The notes beneath the pieces are model-generated. The model was not told where the DNA came from. It saw only the letters and a program-made list of their open reading frames with translations, and did not search any database. From Heracleum sosnowskyi (taxonomy: Eukaryota; Streptophyta; Magnoliopsida; Apiales; Apiaceae), in the NCBI GenBank assembly GCA_030848705.1, contig CM061240.1, positions 22,091,001 to 22,155,000 on the forward strand: a DNA stretch of 64,000 nucleotides, given 5' to 3'. Shown here one piece after another: positions 9,897 through 19,789 of this stretch. Position 1 is the stretch's first letter. Each line of letters opens with the position of its first letter. Both the position numbers and the translations under genes were made by a program.

Positions 9897-12042
9897 GAGA
9901 TTGAGAATATTCGAAGAAACGCGAGAACATTTTCTAAGAACAAGGAATAAAGAGGGAATAGATAAGGGATGTTGGAATTAATATTGATTTAAGGGATTGT
10001 GCCATAGTGGAGTAATAAAATGCAAAATATAAGCTGTAACGTATTGATTTTATTAAAAGGACACAAAGACGATCCAATTGGTGGAAGAAGAAAAACCAAT
10101 GTATCATGCATGAAAGTCAACCAAAAGGTTAATGGTGTGTTTGCAACATTGGGAAAAATGGGGTTGTTTGATGAGAGAGAAACAAGTGGACAAATGGGTG
10201 ATTGACAACACAAAATAAAGGATGCATCCAAGTTAAAAAGCAAAAGAAAAGCAAAGATGAGCAAAAGCTCTCCAATCTGCCAAACAAGAGCACAACTCAA
10301 AGCAAAATTCATATCTCCACTTCTATCCATCCATAAATCACCAAAGTTTAACCATAGCGTCTCCACTCCATGGGTAACATTCGTTCAAAATTTCATCATC
10401 AACAAAGGAGTGTAGCCTAGCCAAATCGCTTCCCCAAGTTGGAGAACCCAATCTGTCCAGTTTCTGTCCAGCGGAAAGATGGGGCTCAAACCCCTAGCTA
10501 GGAAGCTTCAAATTGGGCGATCTATAACTCAAAAGAAACCTTATGAATAGCACAAGGTCTGGTAGAAATGTTATCACCAAACCCTTATATTTCGATTTGT
10601 TATGAATTTTACAAGATGAGGATGAATAGTAACTTCAAGTGGTTTTCTTGTTTTGATCTTAAGGATTTAGCACTTTAAGGACCATCTAAAGCTTGTTAAA
10701 GGTTTATAAACACTTGATAGTGTTGTTAGAGCATCCAAGGAGGTAAAACCCTAACCCACCCTTTGAGTTCATATGAGTTTTGATGATTGTTTTGATGTTA
10801 TAAGCTTAAGAGATCATGTTTAAGTATTTTAGTTGTTATTTAACTTTGTGAAATATGAAAAATGGTGGGTGTTGGATTGTAGCCACACCCCTGACCTTAG
10901 AAAAGTAAAAAGGTTGATTGTTGAGGTTGTGGATGTATGGTATGCCCAGTGTGGCTTGGTTGTGTTGTGACAAAATTGGATTATTCGATTTTAAGCCGTC
11001 GTAATGTCCGATTTTCGGTAACTCTAAAAACTGCATAGAATCCGAACACCTAACTGCCTCTTTTGGTTCAGTGATGAACATGAGTGTGTAGATCTTTGTT
11101 TCTAGTTTACGTGAGCGCAAGAATCATGTCATTACGATTTACGGTTTATGAGATATGACCATTTTAGTTAAAGTGGTTCAAGGAATGAGATTGCAGAAAT
11201 GTACCAACTTTGTGGCTATGTTTGAGACCCTTAAAAGTTGTTTTAAAATATGAAATTTTGTATTAAAGTGCCAAGGTCAGTTATGAAAGTTTGTACGAAG
11301 GTTTCGAGTCCAAAAGATTATTTTTCGATTTTATAAAAATGTGTTAGCCGAGGTTGAGCAAGTGAAAACCACTAAGAACATGACTTAGAAACCAATGTTG
11401 TAAATAGTTAAGTATAACTTGTATTCGAGGATCGATTTCGGACTAAACCTACGACTTAAGTAATTTTCGATTCAACATGGACTTAGTATGAGCCTATAAC
11501 GAGCTAGTAATGCATTGGTTGTGTTTCGCTTACGTGTTTAAGCATTGAGTACAAGTGGATTATCCAGGGGTTTAATCGTGCGTTTTCTTTGACTTTGTCT
11601 AGATTGTCCGTCATCGTCGCGAACCCCTATCACTTCTCGAGCATCAGGCAAGTTTCTAAATCCATACTTTGAAGTATTAATTATATAACACTGCATTTGC
11701 CATGTATAGTGTTGTATAGTTTTGAGATAAATGATTATATCGTGTTAAATAGAATTTGACTTTTGGACATTATACGAGCTTTGAGATAATGTACTTACGA
11801 ACCGGTATACCTTGTAGCTCTATAGATAAGAGCATGTTCATTGTTTCGACTCTAGACCGGGAGTCGATATTTTTGTTATATAGATAGTCGTGGAAACCCG
11901 GAGGGGTTCCACCGGCAGAGTACTATTCATCTTGAGGAATATTATTAATAATCATTATTTATGTTCCGGAAAATATTTATTATTTGGAAATGATTTGGTA
12001 ATTGGCTCATAAGCTAGCTATCGGGTAACTGTTATTTGAGAA

Positions 12043-12775
12043 TTATTTATTTAATGAATATTATTTTAGAATATTCATTTGAGGATTATTTATTTAATGA
12101 ATATTATTTTAGAATATTCATTTGAGGATTATTTATTTAATGAATATTATTTTAGAATATTCATTTGAGGATTATTTATTTAATGAATATTATTTTAGAA
12201 TATTCATTTGAGGATTAATTATTTAATGAATATTATTTTAGAATATTCATTTGAGAATCATTTATTTAATGAATATTACTTTCGAATATTCATTTGAGGA
12301 TTAATTATTTATTTAATGAATATTACTTTCGAATATTCATTTGAGGATTATTGACTTAAAGAATATTATTATATTCATTTGAGGATTATTGATTTTAAGA
12401 ATATTATTTTGAATATTCATTTGAAGATTATTTTATTATTTAATGAACATTACTTTTGAATATTCGTTCGAGGATTAAGTATTTATTTAATGAATATTAT
12501 TTGTGAATATTCATTTAAGGACTAATTATTTAATGAATATTATTTTTGAATATTCATTTGAGATTTATTAATTAATGAATATCAATTCGAATATTCATTT
12601 GAGGTTTACTTATCGAGGATTATTTATTTATGAACAATATTTTGAATATTCATTTAAGGCTATTTATTTAACGGATATTATTCTGAAAATTCATTTAATC
12701 TTTAATTACTTATTAAATATTATTTTCGAGTATTCATTGAAGGATTACTTATTTCATAAATATTATTAATTATTT
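12043..12775. repeat. 43-bp hairpin-forming repeat array in Gypsy 1 5' LTR
   Basis: Four identical 43-bp units in tandem at 12043-12214, followed by more than ten degenerate units. Each unit contains AATGAATATT, a short spacer, and AATATTCATT, a perfect 10-bp inverted repeat, separated by GAGGATTATTTATTT-like linkers. The 3' LTR carries the same array (33900-34640). Confidence 0.9.
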
Positions 12776-14383
12776 TCAAATCAAAAAGAGGTTCCCAAAA
12801 CAATGTTTTCCATTTAAATCTGTCTTATAAGCGGATTTAAATGCTCGCTCAACTATCAAAAATATGGAAACCTGATTTAAATGACTACTACTCGTTTTAA
12901 ACTCTCAACTCAAAAACTGACAGGGGACAGATATTTTCTCGGAGCAATTTAATTGCTGCCAGTCAAGTATTGTGTTACCACCTCAACGCTCGAGGGGTAA
13001 ATTCCGGGAACAAGTCGATATCCATTAACAAGCATCGCTTGGGAAATATTGGAGAATCTTCCTTTCCAACCTAGATATAACTACTGAGTGGAGTCGTATC
13101 AACAAGTATTACACTTGGGGAAAGGAAGACGATCTTTACGTTTCAGAGTCATGGATTTCATCTGAACTAGGAGCATGTGTAAGAGGTCGAGTCGCGCCGA
13201 TCCATCATTTTTATTGCCCCAAATGGGCCGGGAGATCCAGAAAGGCGGTAGACAATGTCAGGCTGTCATGATACTTCCATCTACATGTGGAAAACATATA
13301 TTTTGTTGTACAACCTGCTACTGATCATAGTAAGGTTGGTATGACGGGCGCGGAGAAGGCTCCAGTATTGGTTCATCATCCAATTTGGATATTCCTGCAA
13401 CATGTATTGGGGTGAAGAACCAATCGTGTTGGCAGGGGGTCGAAAAGTGCTTGGAAACGAAGTGGCAATAAATTCTTGCAATTTCATCTTTGACTTTATG
13501 AGTATGACTCTGATAAAATCTTACTCAGATTATATATGCATAAGTGGATTTTGGGTTACGGAAACCTTATATTGAATTTTCCTTATAACTTCATCTTTTA
13601 AGTTATATGTTGATAGTCTGCTTATATTTTATATAGCAGATATTTTACGGAAAGGATATACTGAATTACCTTGTTACTTCATCTTTTATATTATACTAGA
13701 ACTTTGTTCATAGTATGAATATCGCAAGTTGCAGAATATAATGGAAATGATATTTGAAATACAACAATGGTACTGTTTTTGGAATACATTCCGATAAGGA
13801 AATAATTTTAGTATCGAGATATTTTGATAAATTGTTGTTTTATACCCGCTTTATTCTGGATTGAATTAAAGGCATAATTATGCCATACTTTCATTACCTT
13901 GCTGAGCTATCGCTCACTCTTGCTATTGTTTTATATATATTATATAGCAGCGAAGCAGGATGCCAATGGGACGGCACATACCCCGCAGGGCGTTTCCATA
14001 AACAGTTTCCAGCAGTGATCCCGAGAGTAGTGCGAACCAATCGAATCAGGCTACAGCTTTTGGTATTCAACTTATGTATAGATATGAACGGTATGAGAGG
14101 ATTGTGAGCATCAGAAGGCTAAGTTGGTAATGTAAAATTACTTAGAAATTGTATCAGTGACATATTCAAAGACATTTGGGTATTGTAATAAAGATTATTT
14201 ATTCCGCAATGGTTGTATTTGTGTCGTTTCTGAGACTCTAACCTGTGTGTGTGTGTGAGACATATATTGTGGGGTCATGAGCAGGTGAATTATGCACGGT
14301 GTGAGTAATACAGGTAAGGCAAGGAGTAAAGGGATCGTGACTACTCTAAATCCCTGACCCCGGATTTGGGGCTGTTACAGAAA

Positions 14384-14395
14384 TGGTATCAGAGC
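14384..14395 (+). promoter_or_regulatory. Gypsy 1 primer-binding site
   Basis: TGGTATCAGAGC, complementary to the 3' end of initiator-Met tRNA, four bases inside the 5' LTR. Primes minus-strand DNA synthesis. Confidence 0.9.
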
Positions 14396-16837
14396 GTTGG
14401 GTTACAGTCCTCAGAAACGATAGGAGATCGAGTCTTACAATACCCTTAATAATGATAAGAACATCTAGAGCTCAAATTGAGTTCGTAGTCGGGTTAGAGG
14501 ACATGACCCTGACTATTTGAGATGAAGCTCGAGAGGGGACTTCTTCTGGGAAACCGTACTTAGGACTTCGTGGTTAGTCACCTCGATTCGAATGAGTTAT
14601 AGATTGATGGGATTATGAGATACCAGACCCCGAGGCCTTCGAGTAGGCAATTGATGATGCGTTCCTTGAAATGGACGGAGAACCGATGCAGGAAGATCCA
14701 TAGGAGGATCTAGAGGAAGACCCCATAGTGGGTCAAGGAAAGAATCTTGTAGAGGACGTGTTGATTGATAAAGATGTGGTATGTTACTTGAGGTCGTACA
14801 ATAGGACCGGATGAACCTTCAGAGGTCAAATAAGTGTCGATACGAGAGTTTAGACTCGTTATGATTCAACGAGAGATATGACGAAGAAATGGGGTAGAGT
14901 CTCCAAAGAAGAAGAGGTAGAGGCATAATAGCCAGTATCAGTGGATTGATTCGACTTGAACGAAACCTGTTACTCGTAGTCGGTTATAGTTGCCCATAAG
15001 GAGGCGTCATACGTAAGAACCAAGATGTTCAGATTTTCACGAACGACTAAGGGTACTTAGTTGCCTAGAATAGTGAAAGGAATTGCTTTGGGCTATGAGG
15101 TTTCAATCCCCCACGACCAGCGATTCCACTGGAAATAGTGTCTATTACATAATTGAGGGATTTTATTATCTCAAGGAGAATTTTGGGTATATGTACCATG
15201 CAAATGTTATTGTAAGACAAGCACACTAAGACGGAATCGAGAACGAGATTTACCACCCTCAGGAAACCAGGAAGGAATTATGAGGATAGAACAGAAAGGT
15301 CGGAAATCAGATCCGAGCATTACTAGTAGGTAAATAGATTGATCAAATTTCCCAGATTTGGAGAGAAATTCAGCAAATTTTGGCAAACCTTGTCTTTCTG
15401 ATTACCAGAGGATGTCACCAAAGAGAGTGGAAACTAGAGCGAACCCTGTGGATTGGGTAAGATGGCCGCTATATGGGTTGGTGGACAGACCCTGATTGCT
15501 ATAATTGATTGTAGAGATTAAATGATGAAGTTGAGATTGGACGGTAAAGGCGAAATATATTTAAGGACCAAGACGGACTGAGAAATTCCGGGATTGACTT
15601 AAATGAAAAGGCTATTGTGCCAAAAGTGTTAAGCTTATGTAGCACACGGGATTGATATGGGAGAAGGAATATTGGGTATAAGGATGATTGGAATATAGAC
15701 CGGATTTATGATTGTAGTTTCTAACGATCTTCCGAAGTACCGCCCAATCGACATGTGGAATTGTCATTTCTATGGGCGACAACGGTATCGAAGACTTCTT
15801 ATAGAACAGAACGCTTACTTAAGACGCTTGCGCCGGGTCGAATAAAACCCCCTGCGATTGCAAATGTTGATGGTTGAATTCTTAGCGACTATTATAAATC
15901 GACAATGACGTAAGTATCGAACACCTTAGGGTGCGTGGAAAAGAAAAGCTTTGGAATTGAACGATTATCCATTAGAGGAGCCGACATAAAAGGCATCCGT
16001 AGAGACCTTGGTAGTACCATCCCCATTTGCAAAATTATGTGGGGAACCTCCCCAATCTATGATCTATCTTGACCTCTCTCTAGGAAAGAATTCTGATAAA
16101 GGGTATATTCCCTCTTCGAAGTTATTTTATAACACTTGTGCTAAACCATATTCAGTTTCAATTGTGCTAGAGGCTGTCACGATGCCTACTTTCAGGTTTT
16201 CAAAGCCCTGTCAAATGATGTTATTCAAGCTTCCACTTTTCTTCAAATAATGAATAACCCTTGCTTGTTAAGTACCAGTATCTTTTTGGTTTTCCTTTCT
16301 TTGGAAACCGCACCTTTGGAATCTGTTCAATTTTAATCCAAGGTGTTCCTTTAAGAAATATTGTCGAAAGACGATAATCATCAATTTGATCTCGAATTGC
16401 TTTCATACTTTTCAACTTCCACTGAGACGAACAACCCTATACTTATAGGGGCTACAAGGACTATCTGTCTGTGTGATAGAAGTCTGATGGGACGCCATCA
16501 CTTGTAAGTTGTGAAATACAAGAAGGCTAATTACCTGTAGTAATGTCTCAATCGAGGCACACAACGTTGAGTTCTTATGATCATGTTGATCTCTCGGTAA
16601 ATTCTTTTACCTCCAATAAGGTTACCTTAAAACTCATAACCTTATGATCACTAGTGTGTGACGTTTTCCTTGATATGGGAGCTGTCTTTTCAAGGCCCCA
16701 TAATTTTTGTTATCCTCATTGAATTCTAAGGGGAGGCCAACCAGGTCAAATAAGTCAAAATTCGCTGATAGGAATTAGATTCGCAACGAAATCACCTATG
16801 ACAGGAGCGAATCCCTAAGACGAATAGAATGTTAGTG
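14396..16837 (+). other. Gypsy 1 5' interior, no intact coding region
   Basis: 2.4 kb between the PBS and the Copia 1 insertion. Many stops in all frames and no domain recognised with confidence; a gag of the same element appears only downstream, from about 29150. It is a long leader or strongly decayed coding sequence. Confidence 0.5.
16221..16415 (-). other. Unrecognised 64-codon ORF
   Basis: Basic small ORF (KTGT-poor, with WIKIEQIPKVRFPKKGKPKR and YWYLTSKGYSLF) on the strand opposite to Gypsy 1. It reads more like real protein than the shadow ORFs around it, but I do not recognise the family. The surrounding 16000-16440 also differs in texture from the rest of the interior and may be a captured fragment. 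Confidence 0.25.
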
Positions 16838-16842
16838 ACATA
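16838..16842. repeat. Copia 1 target-site duplication, left
   Basis: ACATA before the 5' LTR; the identical ACATA lies at 29012-29016. Confidence 0.95.
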
Positions 16843-17388
16843 TGTTAGATATAATTGCTGACGTTTGTTTATCAGTGTTTAAGCAACAGGTACTGACCAG
16901 AGTTTATCAGAAGCCGGTCAGAGTTTATTTAAAGTCTGACAGGGTGAAGAGTTTAAAGGAAGCCGGTCAGAGTTTATTTAAAGTCTGACAGGGTGATAGT
17001 TGAATTAGCTGTCGGTGCTGAATTGAAGATTCTAGAAGCAATATATTCTGAAGATGGAAAGAAGCAGAATATATTGATACAACTAAGGAAACAGAATATA
17101 AGATAAGAAGCAATCCTTAATTGATATAACTTGTATAGCTAATTTGTAGGAATATCAATTAGATAAGGATTGTGTAACTGTGTACTATATAAACACAGAT
17201 AGGTTGTCCCTAGAAGGGATGCGAACATTGAATATATTATTCTTGTAACCTAGTAGCTCTTTGTGATTCGTTAACATCATAAAGAGAGAAGCTGTTAATA
17301 TAAATACAGTTTTTGTTGATTCATAAACTGTGTTCTTGATTGTTATTCTCATACATACTTGATTATATATTGTGTATTCGGCCTAACA
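16843..17388 (+). repeat. Copia 1 5' LTR
   Basis: Differs from the 3' LTR at three sites (in the GATACAACTAAGG, CAGAATATAAG and GGTTGTCCC contexts). Contains a 38-bp sequence twice (16910-16947, 16959-16996; 49-bp period) that is single in Copia 2, explaining the 50-bp length difference. Holds three TCAGAGTTTA-type motifs in U3. Confidence 0.97.
17186..17193 (+). promoter_or_regulatory. Copia 1 LTR TATA box
   Basis: TATATAAA in an otherwise well-placed context 343 bp into the LTR, conserved in Copia 2 (58698-58705). It likely sets the U3/R border about 30 bases downstream and drives gag-pol transcription. Confidence 0.65.
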
Positions 17389-17402
17389 ATTGGTATCAGA
17401 GC
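17389..17402 (+). promoter_or_regulatory. Copia 1 primer-binding site
   Basis: ATTGGTATCAGAGC directly after the LTR; complementary to initiator-Met tRNA. Confidence 0.95.
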
Positions 17403-17451
17403 CAAGGCTGTTTAATATATACAGTTTTACGATTCAAACACAGTATTAATC

Positions 17452-19776
17452 ATTTCTGAAGAAAATCAAACTGCTCCTAAGGCTGAACAGGTTAAGCCCA
17501 ATTCTGTGAGTCGATATGAAACAATCAGGGTTCCAATTCTCAAGCCAGTAGAGTATCCGATTTGGAAGGTTAAGATGACCATGTTTCTGGAGGCTACAGA
17601 TCCAGAATACCTTGACAGAATCTATGATGGTCCTCATATGCCAACTAAATTGTCCCCTGTTGTTGATGGACAAGAACAAAAGACTGTTCCAAAGGAAAAG
17701 AAAGATATGACTCCTGAGGACATCTCATCAATTGCAAAAGATGCAAAGGTTAGACATCTTCTCCACAGTGCTTTAGATAATGTTATGTCTAACAGAGTAA
17801 TTGGCTGCAAAACTGCCAAAGAGATATGGGATGCTTTAGAAGTCAGATGCCAGGGAACAGGTGCTATCAAGAAGAACAGAAAGACAATACTCACACAGGA
17901 GTATGAGCACTTTGATTCAAGAACTAATGAAACCTTGACTGAGACTTATGACAGATTTTGCAAACTATTGAATGATCTGTCTCTGGTTGACAAAGAATAT
18001 GACCTTGAAGAGTCAAATCTCAAGTTTCTCTTATCTCTACCTGAAAGATGGGATTTGAAGGCAACAACAATCAGAGATAATTATGCTCTTGCTGATACAG
18101 ATCTTGATGAGATCTATGGATTGTTAAAGACTCATGAACTTGAGATAGAACAAAGAAACAGGAGATCCAGCAAGAAGACAAAATCTATTGCTCTCAAAGT
18201 TGAGGAGAAGCCCATTAAGAAGGAATCATCAAGGAAGAAAGCCAAGGGAAAGGCTTTAGTTATTAAATCTGAAAGTGAGTCATCAAACTCTGATGATGAC
18301 TCAAACTCTGATGAAGCTTCTGACTCTGATGATGATGAAGAACAGATGATGCAAATGGCTGCATTGATGGTGAAGACCTTCAAGAAGATGGGATTCAAGA
18401 ACTTCAAGAAGGGAAAGAGATTCTCAAGGAAAGATTCAAACTCTGAAAGGAGAAGTTTCAGAAAGTCTGATGGAAGGGAGACCAAATCTGGTAAGAAGGA
18501 TAAATCTGAAATCCAGTGCTACAAGTGTAAGGAGATGGGTCACTATGCTCCAGAGTGCAAGAAAGGCAAAACTGAGAAAGCACTCATCTCTAAAGGCAAA
18601 GACTGGGCAGATACTTCAGATTCTGATGATGGAGTAAATTATGCTCTTATGGCAACTGTCAAAGATGAGACTGAATCATCAGAAAATAAGGTACCCCTAA
18701 CTACTTATGCTTATGATACTGATAATATATCTGAATTAAGAGTATATCTGAAAAGCGTACATGTTAGCTATAGGGATCAGACTTTAGAAAATGAGAGAAT
18801 TAAAGCTGAGAATCTTAGTCTTAAGGATAGAAACAAGTTTCTTGAAGGAGAACTTGAAAATATGAAGCAGATTCAAAAAGAAAGAGATGATGCTGTTTAT
18901 GTTGAACAGGAGTTGCTTAAAAGGTATAGGCAACTAGAATCTGATTTAGAGAAGGAAAGAAAAATAATCAAGACTTGGACAGATTCTGGAAGAGACACTC
19001 ATCAAGTGTTTCAGACTGATTCTGTAGGGTTAGGCTATTATGAAAATGATGAACTTAGGTTTAAAGACAAGGTTAAGGTAAAACCACAACTTAAACCTGT
19101 GAAATTTGTTCCAGAAGCCAATAAGTTAAAATCTGTTGTAATAAGGGAAGCTGATATGAAATCAGATGAAGCCTGTGAAAAACAGGAAAATATTATAACA
19201 GAAAAACTTATGGAAAGAGAAGCTGTTAGAAAACCAGTAAAAACTTGTGAAAAACAGGTTAATGTTGGTTTGATGACAGGGAAACAGTTCAATCATAAGT
19301 TGAAAGAGGTAAAATCTGCCATGAAACCAAAAGGGTCCAAGAAGAATAGGAATGGAAAGATAGGCATAAATAAAAGAAATAATCATTGGCCTACTGGTGC
19401 TGCTCCAAGGAAAACATGTTATAATTGTGGTAGTTCTAATCATCTTGCTAATTACTGCACAAAGAATAAAAATATCAATTCTTTATCTTCTACTTCAGGA
19501 GTAAAGAATGATTATGTTAGGGTTAGACCACAGACTTTATGCACACACTGTGGGAGCACTTGGCATTCCATTTATACTTGCAAGAGTTATCATGCTATTT
19601 ATCACAACTATTATGAGCTAAAACCCAATCTGAAGTGGGTTAGAGCAAACTCTGCAAGTGTAAAGTCTGACAATGTTAGTTTAAACTCTGTTGATAGTAA
19701 TTCCGCTGCAAAAACTAACACTGTTAAGAAAGACAAAGGATCCAAGCAAGTCTGGGTCCTTAAAACTAACACTTAG
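17452..19776 (+). pseudogene. Copia 1 gag, start codon lost
   Basis: Gag forms the cytoplasmic virus-like particle and binds element RNA. The frame is open for 774 codons to TAG at 19774. The equivalent of the Copia 2 ATG (MSEENQ) is ATT at 17452-17454, so translation would have to begin at the next in-frame ATG, 17575, losing 41 residues. The N-terminal half matches copia gag (YETIRVP, IWDALEVRCQGTGAIKKNR, LLSLPERWD). A Ser/Asp/Lys-rich linker follows, then three CCHC zinc knuckles: CYKCKEMGHYAPEC (about 18520), CYNCGSSNHLANYC (about 19420) and CTHCGSTWHSIYTC (about 19540), with a coiled coil between the first two. Pol follows in the +1 frame after a 13-base gap. Confidence 0.9.
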
Positions 19777-19789
19777 TATTTGTTTGTGA

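Larger units (their letters stand above)
9368..14379 (+). repeat. Gypsy 1 5' LTR (5012 bp)
   Basis: Nearly identical to 31248-36215. Differences seen by eye include five substitutions in roughly the first 300 bases, an extra GAGGATTTGA-type 10-bp copy near 9663, and a segment near 12977-13006 that is missing from the 3' LTR. Contains the 43-bp hairpin repeat array. ORFs inside it (such as 10836-11120 minus and 13880-14107 plus) have near copies in the other LTR but no recognisable domain. Confidence 0.95.

Noticed and set aside
12043..12214. Regular repeat that could suggest a CRISPR array
   Set aside because: Units are directly adjacent, AT-only palindromic tandem repeats without unique spacers, inside a plant retrotransposon LTR.
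12575..12769. 64-codon ORF with an identical protein at 34437-34631
   Set aside because: Product of the AT-rich hairpin array in both Gypsy 1 LTRs; conserved only because the LTRs are recent copies.
13880..14107. 75-codon ORF repeated at 35716-35943
   Set aside because: LTR sequence copied with the element; the hydrophobic start is due to T-rich sequence. No support for a real protein.
14242..14262. (GT)n tract near the LTR end, and matching (AC)n near 40639 and 61601
   Set aside because: Ordinary microsatellite shared by homologous gypsy LTRs; no further structure.
18132..18485. Long antisense ORFs over gag and pol (for example 18132-18485, 57399-57761, 21036-21509)
   Set aside because: Shadows of the sense coding frames with reversed composition; the same shadows recur in both copias.
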